From Ampelomyces quisqualis (Eukaryota > Ascomycota > Dothideomycetes > Pleosporales > Phaeosphaeriaceae): a stretch of DNA of 64,000 nt. Positions within the stretch are counted from its first letter, which is position 1, and every line of letters starts with the position of its first letter. Both the position numbers and the translations under genes were made by a program. The stretch covers positions 2,480,001 through 2,544,000 of the forward strand of contig JAGTXZ010000003.1 in NCBI GenBank assembly GCA_018398575.1, written 5' to 3'. Shown in pieces: positions 11,399 through 23,723 of this stretch. A model generated the notes under the pieces. That model saw only the letters and a list, made by a program, of their open reading frames with translations, searched no databases and was not told where the DNA came from.

Positions 11399-12057
11399 AT
11401 GTCTGAACCAACACTCCTGCAATTGCCTCGCGAACTGCGAGACATCATCTTCTCACACATCCTGCCGAAGCGCATCAGGCTCATCAAGGCGGATACAGGG
11501 AGCACTTTGAATTCCTTCGATAACAACGGCATCTTCCTAGCCAGCCAGCCAGACACCAACTACGCTGCGAAGCCCTAGATGCCTTGCATCGCCAGCTTCC
11601 AAACACCACACTTGTCGCATCACAATGCTCTATAGTCTGCCTACTCGAGAGTCCAAGAGCCGCATACCTCCGGGACTCGATTCAAGACCTGATACTTCAA
11701 AGGGAATACGTCAAGTGTGGCCCGCTTCTGTTCAGATTACGACCGACTACCGACTAATGGGCGGATAAGCCTTTGGCCCGCATCATCCAATCCATGCACG
11801 CATTGCGACAACTTACATTCGAGATTCGATGGCAGACAAATTATGCTCCTAGTGTGCTGCTTCCAGCCTTCAGGAAGATGATGCTTGTTGAATTTTGGAG
11901 GGTTACGGTCGGAAAAGAGACGCTGGCGGGTTGGGATGTGGAGTGTCAGGTTGTGGATACGACGCGGTGGAAGAACGAGTTGAGCGGAGTTGTCGTTCTG
12001 AAGAAGATTCTAGGTGAGGGATTATGCTGTCCCATGAGAGGGCTCTGGCATTGTTGA
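11399..12057 (+). pseudogene. broken F-box-like gene
   Basis: The ATG at 11399 opens MSEPTLLQLPRELRDIIFSH, the start typical of the large fungal LPxELRxxI F-box-like family, but this frame stops at 11576-11578. The next frame is open straight across that stop (EALDALHRQL...LFRLRPTTD) from about 11569 and ends in TAA at 11755-11757. The same frame then resumes (WADKPLARIIQSMHALRQLTFEIRW) to 12057. One frameshift and one nonsense codon therefore separate three pieces that read as one protein. Neither break is flanked by usable intron signals. Such families are large and turn over fast, so a decayed paralogue is likely. A sequencing error could explain one break but not easily both. Confidence 0.65.
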
Positions 12058-12480
12058 ATCAGCGCGTGTTAACAATCTTTTGAGAGGATAATAGTGAGTT
12101 TGATCTAATCAACATTGATAGATGTAATGACAAATCCGTGTGTTGACTTCGACATTGCTAATCACTTCCTGGGCGTGTCATCCGTCATAACCTCGAGCAT
12201 CTACTCGCAAGATTTCATGCTTTACATCCGAGATAGTCAATCCTTTGCTCCCTTGATCGGAGATTTCATCTCCTCCAGCGGCTGGCTTCAATCAGATCTG
12301 TTAAAAGTCATCCCAGTGTCATGTTCTTTCCAATCGCATGGTCTCGACTTCTTTGGTGAAGTCATAAAAGGTCAAGATGGTATCACAATGACTAGCATGC
12401 GGCTTATTCCACGCCCGAAAGTTTGAAGTCTGAATGCCGACGAGTGACCGTAAGGAGAGTTCAGCGGTATATGTGGCTAG
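12058..12480. other. intergenic, possibly 3' remnant of the F-box-like gene
   Basis: A frame at 12115-12426 is open for 103 codons but carries no recognisable family feature. It may be a 3' piece of the preceding relic or chance. Confidence 0.3.
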
Positions 12481-13310
12481 TCACGTCTTTAGCTTTTCTC
12501 CTGTATGCAGCTCACATCGCCTTGTTGGCAGTAAACTTACTCGGGCCTCCAAATTTTGCCGTCCTTCGAACCGAGAACCGCTTTGCGAAACAGTTTTTCT
12601 TGCGCCTCTCGGTGTTTCAGCGCACTCACCTGGATGTTTTGCGCTGAGCTTGGCATCCCTCCTCAAAGTTGGTCTCGGCAGCGGAACCTTGATCTCTTCC
12701 ACTGAAATGTTCTTTACAGCTACTCGTATCCCAACTCGCCGCAGGCAATTTTTTCGGTATCTGCATGTATGAACGTCCAACTTGTGACCTCGGAGCTTGC
12801 CTCGGAAGTTGTGTCCATCGTACAAGAGCTTGGCACGTTCTGCTTCCGGTCGCGTGTCGAAATGTACAAAGAGAGATGTTGTACTTATTGTGTGTCCCAG
12901 GCGAGATATATGCTGCCCTCTGTAAGGCCACATCATGGTAGTTACATTGGAAGGGTATAGCAAGCTGTAAAGTTTGAACACAATTTTTTCTGGACGGTCA
13001 ATTCCTGGAACTATAGTGAACGCTAGTGTCCGCTGTATTCTCAGTGGGGCAAACAAGTCTTTTGGAGGCCCCTCAGGACTTCTCGAACATCAGCTTTGCA
13101 TATAACCGGGTTATCAGTGGCATACCACCCGTGACCGAAGAAAGCAGTGGTTGCAGATTGGCTTGGCGGGAGACCTTTGGTAATTTGGACTTTGTTGTCG
13201 AACAACGGTGCGCCTTGGAGATCAACCAAAGCAGGATCGACTGAGCACACATCGCGTAGAATGACAGTACATTGAAGTGAGTTGTTTCCTCTTTCTCTGC
13301 CAAAAGACAT
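12481..13310 (-). pseudogene. possible relic of an RRM-like gene
   Basis: On the minus strand an open stretch from about 13056 to 12481 includes TTSLFVHFDTRPEAERAKLL followed by a GHNFRGKLRGHKLDV element. This resembles the RNP1 strand and last helix/strand of an RNA-recognition motif. A second open stretch in another frame (13310-13041) lies just upstream. I could not join them by a normal intron, and no complete RRM can be read. The call rests on weak motif resemblance only. Confidence 0.25.
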
Positions 13311-14089
13311 TACTACGCAATCCCTACTGATGGTCAGCCAGGAGGATTAATACTCGCACTCAATGGGCGAGCAGCAGCACAGAAATGTTTCCTACGATGT
13401 ATCACGCCAACTCGACAACGCCTCCCCCAGTTTGCAGATTCGACATTGAAAGATTGCGATCCGCCATCTTTGAGATGCGGTGAATGGGTCGTATATCCCG
13501 TCCTCCCTCCCGTCCACCATCCGGCCATACCATGTCTGGGAACGTGCGACCAAAGCGAAAAAGAAAGAAGAAGAAAAGTTCAGCTTTTTGAATTGTTCTT
13601 TGCGGCGCAGTGGAAAGAGGATATAGGAGGGAGAGAATACAAGGAGGAAAAAAATGTACAGCGGATGAATATTTCTTTTCTCTTCGTAAAACTTCGTATC
13701 TCGCCCTACACACCACCACCACACCCTTTAACCATTCATACACGGCCCATTCATACACGGCGTAAACAATTCAGGCCCACGTCATCTCCCGATCCACACG
13801 CTGTTGAGAAATCCCATATCCCACAAAAACGAAATAATCCACGCGCTGATTAAAAAAGATTTACCAAGTGTCGTTGAGTGACAGGTCCATGGATATCAAA
13901 AGAGCGAGCACGCGCGCGCGCCTCCTGGACAAGAACAAGAAAGCGTCATACATTCCCTTCCTTTCCCTTTCATTTCAATTCGCCTTGCCGTTCGCCCAGA
14001 ACGCCAAATCCTATAAGAATAACCCCCTGTGCACACTGGTCGTGCATCGTGTGACGACAGAATACTTCCGTACTGTCGCTTGAATTCTG
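13311..14089. other. intergenic, 3' side of the adenylate cyclase gene
   Basis: Overlapping short frames exist on both strands but none has coding character. It contains a short alternating CG run (about 13908-13922). Confidence 0.35.
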
Positions 14090-17000
14090 TCAAGACGGCG
14101 CCATATCAATAATCGCCTCCCTTTCAAACATTTCCAGCCTCTTGAGTTTCGCTTCGAGATCAGCAAAAATGTCGCCCATGTGGCACGCTTGGTCGAGAAG
14201 GGGCGCGGCGCCGAAGGGGCGCATCATGTGGCGGAGCGTAAGGGTCGTGGCACAGGACTATTATCATCGTGTTAGCACTTTTCCCTGCAAATAGTGTGAG
14301 AAGGGAAATGTGGTGGACGTACCTCGATCCTGCTAATCTGGTGTTCCACAAAATTCAGCAGGAACCGATCTGTGATTTCGCCGCCGCGGCTCTTCATGCG
14401 CTCCAATAGTGCCGTCTCGGGTGGTTTAAGTTCAGAACAGCCGGGGCTTTCGAGAGAACTGCACAACATCTCCAGACGCAGACTGATGTTCCACAAGTCC
14501 CACACATCTTCCGTGTCAATGGTGAGTTGGCTGTTTGCCATCTTCTGTCCCACTTGTGCTTCGTTGGTAGGAGCGGGCTTCTGCTCGCTCATCTGGCGTT
14601 GTACTGCAAGACGACTGGCAAGAGAGTGTGGGTACATGAGGTAGATGTACTCGGGGTTTTCAAGACCCTTGAGGCGACGTTCACCAAGATCCTTGACCTC
14701 GAAGCCTTGACTTGAGAGAGAGCGAAGTTCTTGTCGGATAAGCTGGCTGTTCGAGTCTTCGCTGAATGCATCGTCTGAGCCTGCTGAATTGCTGCGGTCG
14801 CCTTCGATGTGCGTCTCTAGCAGGCGTTGAATCTCAGCGATGAAGTCGGATGACACGGTAATCTGACCTCCGTCGGCAACGGAAGAGATACGTGAGGCTC
14901 GATTAACCATCGGACCAAAGTAATCCATGCGCTTGGTGACAGGATCGACTTCGCACACCGGCGTTCCCCAATGGATACCCATGCGGACAGAGAGACCTCG
15001 GAAGATGACATTGCCATCAGGATCGACCACCTCTTGTCCGTTGACGCTGCTGAGAATTTCTTGCGGCCACTGCACTTCGAGCAGCTGGCTTTGAATGGTG
15101 AAGCACCACAGCAACGCCGAAGTGACAGTCCGGAAAGCAACCATAAAAGCATCACCTTCAGTCTTGACTTCATAACCTCCAATGATGCGCAGTTGTCGTC
15201 GCATGAGCTCGTTGTGCATCTTGATGGCTGATCTCATGGCGATGGGATACGTTTCCCAAAGCAATGTCGAGTTCTTAATGTCCGTGAAGACCAAGCTGAC
15301 CTCCCCAGTTGGCGCATCGACTTCGTTATCGAGACGCGCGAGCTTGGAGTCGCCGACCAAGTTCTTCTTCTTACCGGGTCTGCGAGCAGAGAAGAAGTCG
15401 TCTGCGTTGCCGGACGGACCTAGAGACATGCTCTGCGTTCGGAACCGAGCACGCTGTTTGCTCTTCAGGTCGCTGACGCCCAGCAGCATCACCATAATCT
15501 TATTGGTGGCACCAAAGGCGATGGCGAGATCGCGCAGCTTCTGTGCAGCGCGCATGAGGTCGTTGCGCTCCGATCGAGCTACGTCGACAGCAAAGTCTGG
15601 AGTCAGATATTCCCACAACTCCCGAGAAGCGACCAGAATCATCTCGTCTGTGTCGCCGAGCGTGACGTTCATAAGATGTGGCGAAGCAATGACTGACGGC
15701 GACATTTGCACGTACCCGAACGCCCTCGAGACCTCAAGAGCATCGTTGAGCTTGCCTTGTCGAGACACAAAACCACCTGCTTCTCGTATCCTCGCTCTTT
15801 CGCTTGGTTCGGCAGGGTCATGCTTCTTGGTGAGAATCTTGTGGCCTCCTTCTGATCGGATGAGCAGGGCTTGTGCATCACCAACATTGGAAATGTAGAG
15901 TTCCATCTCTTTCAAATACAGAACCGTGGCAACACTGCCTGAGGTCAAATCGTCGTCACCAAGCTCCGGCACTGATGCGCGCTGTCCTTGTGGCGCAGCA
16001 TATGCGTTCTTATCGAGAGTTTGAGTTGCGACAGTAGCGAGCTCCTTGTTGAGTCCAAGGTAAGTCCGTCGCAGTGCGTCCGACGGATTCTCCTGGGGTC
16101 GCAAACGCTCCAATTCATCAGCGAACCGATTCTTGAAGTGATCGTACAGGTACTTGGCGATCTTCGACCCGCCTCCTGCAAGAGGCTGTGCGTCGAAAAG
16201 TCCCAATACTTGCTCGTCATCGTGGCTGCGAAAGCGGGGTACGACCATGTCCATTGTGGAGATGTGCTCATTGCGCCCCAAACTGTCTGCCATTCCGTAC
16301 GCCATACTACCAACGGCGGAACCAGCTGTGCGCACTCTTCGGTCCTCAGACTGCTCAGGCACAGAAGGCACCATCATAGTGACATCCATCAAACCAAGAA
16401 CTCGAAGGTTGGTAAGCGAGCTAAAGTCCGTCAAGTCGCGGCCTTCTCGCATGTTGACGCCACTGCCACTGTAGGATCCGCTGGGCTTGATCTCCAGACG
16501 TTTGTTACCAGATAGATTGAGATACCGGAGTTTGTGGTTCCAGTTCCAGTTCCAATCGTAAGGCCAATTAGATACATTGTACTTCAACGAGTTGCTTGCA
16601 ACGTCGAGGACGGCAAGCTGTGCGACTTTTCCTAGTTCGGCGGGAAGGACCTGAAATTTGTTGTTGTTAATGTGTAGGACCCTGAGAGATCCAACCTCTT
16701 CTAGATCCTCCGATGGTAGGGATGTTAGGTCATTACCAGAGAGGTACAACTCAGTGAGATGTTGCCATCGCCTAACTGTGCGTGAAGGTACGTCATAGAT
16801 AAGGTTGTACGCCAAATTTACGATTCGTAGTTCGGGTAATAAGCAAAGTTCGTCAAAAACGTCGTCAGTAAGCCGGTTGTCTGCCAAGAACACGTGCCGT
16901 AGCGAGCCTGCGAATGTGGTGACCAAACGACTCGAGAGGCTCGAGTCTTTGCGCGACATATGGGTCAGCGTCCCCTCTGTTGGGGCGCGAGACGTCATTG

Positions 17001-20000
17001 ACGGTTTCCTCGCCGTACTCGTCGTGCTATACGATGCTACTGATCCCTTTCGCTGCGAGGAAGTAGTTGATGTGGTCGAACTGAATTGACCACCAGACGC
17101 TTGACTAGGGCGCCGGTTCTGGAAGTCTTCGAGCTTCCCGAGCTCTTCGTAGCTTGGGCTCGATCCCAAATTTGGCGTGGGCAGTGGCAATGCACTATCC
17201 ACATTCGAAACCTCACCGTTACTCGTGGCGGGAGGTGGTGCAAGACCAGGTTTGGGGAACGTATCGAGCACGTTGGAAGACACGTTGAGTGTCTCCAAGC
17301 GTCGCGCATACCAAATCTCTGAAGGGAGATGGCTCAAATTGTTCTCTCGAACGTCCAGGTATCGAAGCTCGATCAATCGGCCAATTTCCGCTGGCAGAAC
17401 ATCGAGCGAATTGCGCGCGACACTCAAATGCTCTAGCCGGAAGAGTCTTCCAATACTGTTCGAAAGTGCAGTAAAGTGATTCTTGTCAAGAATCAACTTG
17501 GTCAGGCCCGTCAATTTCCCGAACAAATCTTCGGGAAGTTGAGCCAGTTTTGCAGAGGCTAGGTTGAGCGCGGTGAGTGAAGGCACTGCGTAACTCAAGC
17601 CAAATCGAGTGACTGGATTGTGATTCATGTGCAAAACTTTAATCTTGGGAAAGCACCCTTCAAAGGACGAGATGTTGTTGTGGCCGATCATCAGAAACTC
17701 TAGTCGTGGAAGTTGTGACATGACATCCATGCTGTCGAGCGCGTTGAATCGAACGTCAATCTCCCGAAGGTTGACCAGATTGCTCAGTGCCGCCGGAAAG
17801 CTCCCAGTCAGTTTGTTGTTGGTCGCCCACAGCCTCTCCAGGCAAGTAAGCTGGCCAATCTTGGGTAAACTAGTAATCGAGTTGAAGCTTATGTCGAGAT
17901 CGACCAAAGTCCGCACCTCACACAAAAAGTCGGGAAACTCGCTCAGCGCATTGGAACTGAGATTGAGACTTCGAAGGGCACGGTACTGGCCAAAGTAGGG
18001 AGGAAGGCGGGTCAGCCCGTTATTCGATAGTCGAAGGCCTTGCAGGCTTTGCAGCTTGTGCAAGTCGGAACGATCCAGAGACTGTAAGCGATTGTTTGAT
18101 ATGTCCAGCATTGTCAGGCGGTTCGCCAAGCTCAAGCTTGGAGGCAGTCGTCTAGCGTCGTTGCTGGTATACTTGATCTCTCTGAGGTTCGTGCATGCCT
18201 GGATGAAATCCTTGGGGACGTCAAGCGATAGATTGCGGGAGAGATTGAGGTAGATTATCTCAGTCGCTTTCTGATATAGAGTGATTGGGATTGTGATGAG
18301 ATTCTTGCCCTGAAGGTCGATGTGACTGAATTTCTGCATCTTGGTGAAGCCTGGATCGCGCTCTAAACTAGAGTAACCGCTCATCTTGGCAGGCAAGAAG
18401 ATGAACCTGCACAAGTAGCTGTTGTCTTCTCGACCGACATCTTCGAGGCGGTCAAGGTCGGTGTAACCAGCTTGCTCGAGAAGACGTTTTTGTACGAGCA
18501 AAGGTCGCTCGTTGCTTTCCAGCTGGCGTGACGTGTCGTGCTTTCGCATGACAATGTGGTAGTTGTCAAGCTCATCCTGAAGCACCGTCTTCTTGCCTAA
18601 TATCTGGATAATCTCGTGCACCGTAGTATCCAGCGTTGCAGACAGTGTCGCAAAGGTGGAGTCGACGCGAAAAATTCGCAGGCAATACGTCTTTGAGTTG
18701 TTTTGTTCCGTCAAGAGATCCCCTTTCTCGTCGACTTCCCCATACAGCGAGCCATCCTCTCTCATGCGTTTGACTGCCCAAGAGTCGGGTGCATCCCAAG
18801 CAGCATCGTCCTCGGGCTGTGCGGTCGCCACCACTTCATCTCCTGGGAACGTGGGTGGTTTCTGCAACTCGCCAACCGGGGGTGTCTTTGGAGGAGCAGC
18901 CTGCGTGTTGACAATACCTTCCATGTTGTTCAGATCCCGGTCCAGGAAGAAGACGGCATCGTTTCCCACGGTGCCTGTAATGTCTGCATTGGGGTCCTTG
19001 CCGACCGGCAGCTCGTTTGTGAGTACGCGCTTGTCTTTTCTAAAGGTCGGAAGACGTGGTGCATGGTGGCCTCGTCTAGGTTCCTTCGGGGGCAACTTGT
19101 CAGACGCTCCGTTACTGGCGCTGCCCCGCGACATTTGCGATTGTGGTGGGGGTTCTGCGCGTGCGAACTTGGTCGAGTTGATGGACGGATTCAACGAAGT
19201 CACGGAAGTGTTGCCCGTCACACCAAGGCTCTTGAGATTGTCTGGCGGCGCTGAGCGGTCCTTCTTGTCCTTGTCCTTACCTCGGAGTCGTGCGAACAGT
19301 CCGTGTGGCTTGGCCGAGCCAGGTGATCGTTGCGCATTCGCAACATCTCGTGTCATGTCGGAGAAGGAGCTGGGCGTGGGGCTCGAGGGGCGTCCGGAGA
19401 GGTTGGTCTTGGAGTTGAGGGCCGAGCTCAGCGCCGACGGGTAGGTAGAATTCTGGCGCACGCTGTGTGTGGAGTCTTCGCGGCTGGTGACGGGGCGCAG
19501 ATGGTACGGCTGGCTGATGTCGGCCCGCAGCTCGGGGTTGCTGTTGTCCTCCTTGCTGCTCCTGTGACGATGGGTGTGGCCCGGCAGCCTCATGTGAAGC
19601 TTGTGGTGCGATCGCGGACCAGCTCTGCCCGATTGCTGTTCGGAGGAGCGCCGGCCAGTCTCGCCCGGTGCTGGTGTGGATCCGTCCTGGTCGGCGTCAG
19701 TGTGCAGAATTCAAAGCGGCAGCTACCCAGGCGCGGAGAAGGCGCAGAGCATCACGTGCATGTGACTTACTTTGGGGTCTTGGTACTCCCAGGGCGTGAC
19801 TTCCGACGATGGCTGCGGCGTGCGCGGCCGCGAGCTAGTGGGCGACGTCGGCCGCGAGTTGTAGCTGCCTATCGTGTTGTTCAGGGAGTTGCCCCGGTTG
19901 CGCGTCCGCGTCGGCTGCGTGTCGGCGACATGTGGCGTGCCCAGGCTGGTCTCGGAATTCTGGCGTCCGTCGGCGGGGAAGTCGTCTCCAAAGAAGTTGG

Positions 20001-20586
20001 GCAGCTTCTTGTGGAAGCCTCGCAGGCTGGCCTTGGACCCCGTGCTGCTGACGGTGGTGGCGCTCGCCGCCGACGGCCGCCTGTCGTCGCGCAGAGGGAA
20101 GCCCATGCTGTCTTCGCGGCTGCCGGTGCCGGGGCGCACGAAGCCGGGCGACAGCTGGGCCACGTCTTCGTTGGAGTCGTTGTAGAAGGTGGTCCAGGCG
20201 CTGGTCGCGGCGACGGGGGTGCCGTTGCTGCTCGCCGGCCATGGCGCGGCCGTGGGCGGGCTCCGCGATATCGACGGCACGCGGCCGCCCGACGTGTCCA
20301 GCACGGCCAGCTGCTTGCGGTGGTCGCTGAAGCTCCTCTGGGGCGCCGCCCGGCTGGGGGGCTTTCGCGGGCGTTGCGGGCCATGCGGGGGGTCTTTGGG
20401 GGGCGGTGCTGGCGGGACGGTGCCGGGGGACATGTCGGCCTCCTTGTCGACGCTGCCTGTCTTGGCCGTCACGGGGGGGCCGCGCAGAGAGCCCTGGCGG
20501 CCATACGGCCGGACGGTGTCGCCAGAGCGCGAGCTCCAGCTGCTCTCGGACGATCCATGGCGGGCGACGGCCTCGTGTCTCGTCAT
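14090..20586 (-). CDS. CYR1: adenylate cyclase (Ras-responsive LRR type)
   Basis: Three exons on the minus strand (20586-19771, 19686-14323, 14257-14090), with introns of 84 bp (GTAAGT, CTGAC branch) and 65 bp (GTACGT), give about 2115 residues, a normal length for fungal cyclases. Order: a disordered Ser/Pro-rich N-terminus, where fungal enzymes bind G-alpha; a Ras-associating domain (about 603-705, starting TYCLRIFRVDSTFATL); a long leucine-rich repeat array (about 725-1355); a PP2C-like domain (about 1412-1675); and a class III cyclase domain (about 1732-1930) with VFTDIKNSTLLWE, KTEGDAFMVAF and YFGPMVNRASRIS. The Asp of FTDIKNS and the later Asp of EGDAF are the expected metal ligands. 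It makes cAMP from ATP at the plasma membrane and feeds PKA, controlling growth, development and often virulence. The start is the first ATG of the long frame. Confidence 0.97.
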
Positions 20587-21113
20587 GGTCGGGCGCGGGG
20601 GTGGTCGGGGGGGCTGCGTGCGCTCAGGGGCCTAGCACGGCTGCTTCATCGAGGCGGGATGCGCAGCGCGCGGCGAGCAGCAGCAGATGACAGACTCGCG
20701 GCTGGGACGTCGTCGAGACAGAGGTCGGCCGAGCATGTGCACTGGGAGTCGGGACATGGGACATGCATGAATCGCCGTCGAAGCCTAGACCAGCGCATCG
20801 TCTAGCGTGCTGTCTCGTGGGGCTGCCCGCAAGCAGCACGTACGGAGTACAGACTACACAACATGGTAGCAATCGACCATCAAGGCGCAGATCCATCTTG
20901 CCATTATTACTAGCCCGGCAAAGCTGAACCACCGTCGCCCTCGACAGAGTGCATGCTTCGTAGAACTACCCGGGCACCAACCGCGCGCTGAAACCCCTTT
21001 CCTGCCGTCCATCATGTTTCCCAACGCCCGCGCACATGGCGCCCAACAACATAATCATACACTCGCCAATGCCAAAGTTTTCGTCTACTGACCGCCCCTT
21101 CCTCTCACCATCC
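20587..21113. other. promoter of adenylate cyclase and 3' end of NAF1
   Basis: The region between the cyclase start and the NAF1 stop carries one TACGGAGTA copy (20841-20849), about 255 bp upstream of the cyclase ATG. No gene is seen. Confidence 0.4.
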
Positions 21114-23723
21114 TCAACGCTGTCCGCCGCCTCCCAGCGCGCGGAGGATGTCCTGCAGAGACTGTGCGCTTTGAGCATCCGCTTGCTGCTGCGGATTCGC
21201 AGGCGGCGGCTGGGGTTGTGCATACTGCTGATACGAGTATGGGTACGCATACTGAGCTTGCGCTTGAGCTTGCGGCTGCGGTGGTGGCGGCGGAGGAGCA
21301 ACAGCTTGTTGCTGTGGCTGTGGCTGTTGTTGCTGCTGCATCGTTTGAACAACCTGGAGCCATTGTGCCCATGCTGCCCAATTGGCTTGCGGCTGTCCCG
21401 GCGCTGGGGCTGCCGCGGCTGCTGGAGCGGGCGCTTGAGCGTATGGCATCGGAGCCGCATAAGAGGCTGCTAATGCAGCAGGGGGTGGCGGAGGCACATA
21501 TGCAGCCGCTGGCTGTGGCGAGTGGGAGAATGGCTGAGGCCATCCGGTAGCACTGTTGTTCGTGTAAGCATTCGCATTGAAAGAAGCCGTCGGCGCAGGA
21601 GAAGCGTGCTGCTGAGGTTGCTGCTTCTGCTGCTGCTGCTGCTGCTGTTGCTGTTGCTGCTGTTGCTGCTGTTGTTGATCACGTTCTCTTTCCTTCTTCT
21701 CGCGCAATCTCTGCTTCCGATTCTTGTTCTTGCTCTTCGCTGGCGGAGAGTGCTGTGGTTGCGAAGACTGTTGAGACTGGCCACGATCTTGGTTGCGGGC
21801 GGGTGATGCCGACATCGCTGGTCCATTGTGCTGCCGGTTGTCTTGCTGTTGATTGTGCTGGTCTTGCTGCCTACCACGATCGAGCTGTGGCTTCAGTGTA
21901 GGACACTCGCGCTTCTGGTGCCCAACCTGTCCACAAGCATAGCACGTTCGGTCGGTGCGGCCACCTTGTGCACCACCTCGACTTCCTTGGTTGTTCTGCG
22001 CACCCTGACCACCTCTGTCTCCTCGGCCGCCTCCAAAGTCACCTCGTCCGCCTCCATGGCCACCCCTGTCACCTTGACCGCCACTGAAATCGCCTCGTCC
22101 GCCAAATCCACCTCTTCCCCGGAAGCCACGGCCGCGATCACCCCAACCACCCCTGCCTCGCATCATGCCTCGGCGAACGTGGCTACGATCCTCTAGCGGT
22201 GCACCCTGTCCAACAATCTGCTCAAAGTGGTCTGGCCGTGCGAGCGGTTTGTACATGCCGAGATCCTCGTCCTCATCATCGCTGTATTTGAGGCCACCGC
22301 CTTGGTACTCGGTGGGTTGGTAGTAGTGAGGTACATCGACATGTCCTTTGGGACCAGTGGGTATCGGTTTCTCTACCTGTGGTTCACGGTCATCATCCTG
22401 TCTTGCCCGCTTCTTTGCCTTTTGGTCGCGCTTGTATTCGGCTTCTTTTTCGTCGTCTGAGAACTCGATTTCATTCGTCTCTTCATCGTGGAGGTTCGAT
22501 GCGTCTGTATGTTTCTGGGCGCGCAAGGGCTCAGTGAAGACGAAAGTGGAGTGGTCGTCGACGTAGTAGATGAGCGTGTCTTTGGCGATACCTAGAGTTG
22601 TAATCTCAGCGGCATCATTGAAACCGAGCGCGTATCTGGGCTCCTCGACGCGGCCAATCTGCTCGGAGATGTTCCCAATCACGGCGCGATTCTGCAGGCA
22701 GAGTGCCGACCCAGACTCGAGCACCTGGAGGTCACCAGACACCTTGGCCCTGACGACCACAATATTCTCGACGACCGACTCGACCTTGCCTAACTCTGTG
22801 ATCTTGGTCTCCTCAGTCACGATGATGTCAGGCTTCTCGTACTGCTCCTCTACTTCGTTCAACGTCTTGACTTTGGCTTTGGTTGTGCCGGGCTCGTCAA
22901 GGGATTCGGCCATCAACAGGCGTACTTGCTCCTCGGGATCTAGCAGCTCTCCATCGTCTGAGCCCTCTTCGTGTGAGCCATCATCTGAGCTCGAGTCTGA
23001 AGACGAATCTGATTCGGAGGCCTCCGAGTCGAGCTGCCACTCCGCATTCTCGTTGTTCCGGTTCGCTTCTGCGGCCTGCAGGAACTCGGCTTTGCCGTCC
23101 TCCTCGGCGAAGCCGTTGGTGATGGCAAGGGCGAGGTCGTCATCTTCGCTCTCTTGCGCCGGGCTCTGGTGGGCAGCAGGCTCCGTCACGACTTCACCAT
23201 CGTCAACGGCGGCTTCGGCGACACGGGCGGTGGGGGCGTCTTGGGCATACGTCAAGGACACAGGGTGCAGCGCTGGATGCGACACCTTGCCATGCTCTGC
23301 AGGTGCGCCGGGGGCCTGAGCCAGACTGGCCGCAGCCGAGACTACGGCGCTCTGCTCGTGATAAAAAGCGTCGGTATCAGACAACTCTCCATCCTCGGAA
23401 GCTTCTGGCGGGCCCTGCGCGACAGTGTCTGCGCCGGTGCTGTCGTGTGGTGCTGCTGGCTGTGGGGCCGGGGTGTCGCCCAGGGCGCCGCCGAGTCCAG
23501 GGAGTCGAAAGCTCGAGGGCCCTCCTGGCGCAGCGGCAGCAGTCGACGCAGCGCGCCCCACCGCAGGCATCGCCGGCGGCTTGATGGGCGTGGTGTCGTA
23601 GAAATCGTCGTCCATGTCATCGACAGGCGAGCCGGGCGCGTCGAGCGATGCGCCATAGATGGAAGCATCCGCGTCGCCATCCAGCCGCGCCCTCTTGGCA
23701 GGCGGTTCCAACGAGTCTGACAT
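21114..23723 (-). CDS. NAF1: H/ACA snoRNP assembly factor Naf1
   Basis: One exon of about 869 residues, taking the ATG at 23723 (MSDSLEPPAKRARLDGDADA) over a leader codon farther upstream. An acidic N-terminal half precedes the Naf1/Gar1-like core (about residues 300-420), with ITELGKVESVVENIVVVRA, then GSALCLQNRAVIGNISEQIG and TLIYYVDDHSTFVF. Naf1 binds the pseudouridine synthase Cbf5 during H/ACA RNP assembly in the nucleus and is later replaced by Gar1. After the core comes an RGG/GRG-rich block (about 545-620), a CCHC zinc knuckle (CYACGQVGHQKREC), a Lys/Arg-rich segment, a polyglutamine run and a Gln/Pro/Ala-rich tail. The knuckle is not part of yeast Naf1 as I know it. Divergent from ALG9 with 406 bp between start codons. 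Confidence 0.9.
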   Translation of the reverse strand: MSDSLEPPAKRARLDGDADASIYGASLDAPGSPVDDMDDDFYDTTPIKPPAMPAVGRAASTAAAAPGGPSSFRLPGLGGALGDTPAPQPAAPHDSTGADTVAQGPPEASEDGELSDTDAFYHEQSAVVSAAASLAQAPGAPAEHGKVSHPALHPVSLTYAQDAPTARVAEAAVDDGEVVTEPAAHQSPAQESEDDDLALAITNGFAEEDGKAEFLQAAEANRNNENAEWQLDSEASESDSSSDSSSDDGSHEEGSDDGELLDPEEQVRLLMAESLDEPGTTKAKVKTLNEVEEQYEKPDIIVTEETKITELGKVESVVENIVVVRAKVSGDLQVLESGSALCLQNRAVIGNISEQIGRVEEPRYALGFNDAAEITTLGIAKDTLIYYVDDHSTFVFTEPLRAQKHTDASNLHDEETNEIEFSDDEKEAEYKRDQKAKKRARQDDDREPQVEKPIPTGPKGHVDVPHYYQPTEYQGGGLKYSDDEDEDLGMYKPLARPDHFEQIVGQGAPLEDRSHVRRGMMRGRGGWGDRGRGFRGRGGFGGRGDFSGGQGDRGGHGGGRGDFGGGRGDRGGQGAQNNQGSRGGAQGGRTDRTCYACGQVGHQKRECPTLKPQLDRGRQQDQHNQQQDNRQHNGPAMSASPARNQDRGQSQQSSQPQHSPPAKSKNKNRKQRLREKKERERDQQQQQQQQQQQQQQQQQKQQPQQHASPAPTASFNANAYTNNSATGWPQPFSHSPQPAAAYVPPPPPAALAASYAAPMPYAQAPAPAAAAAPAPGQPQANWAAWAQWLQVVQTMQQQQQPQPQQQAVAPPPPPPQPQAQAQAQYAYPYSYQQYAQPQPPPANPQQQADAQSAQSLQDILRALGGGGQR
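21617..21677. repeat. CTG/TTG (CAG/CAA) trinucleotide repeat inside NAF1
   Basis: About twenty consecutive CTG or TTG triplets, with a single TTC interruption, on the plus strand read as CAG/CAA glutamine codons in the NAF1 frame. The run is mixed rather than pure, which usually lowers slippage. Confidence 0.85.

Noticed and set aside
19330..20805. 491-codon plus-strand open frame opposite the start of adenylate cyclase
   Set aside because: GC-rich antisense shadow of the cyclase exons; composition is Arg/Gly/Ala-rich without domains, and the sense gene is certain.
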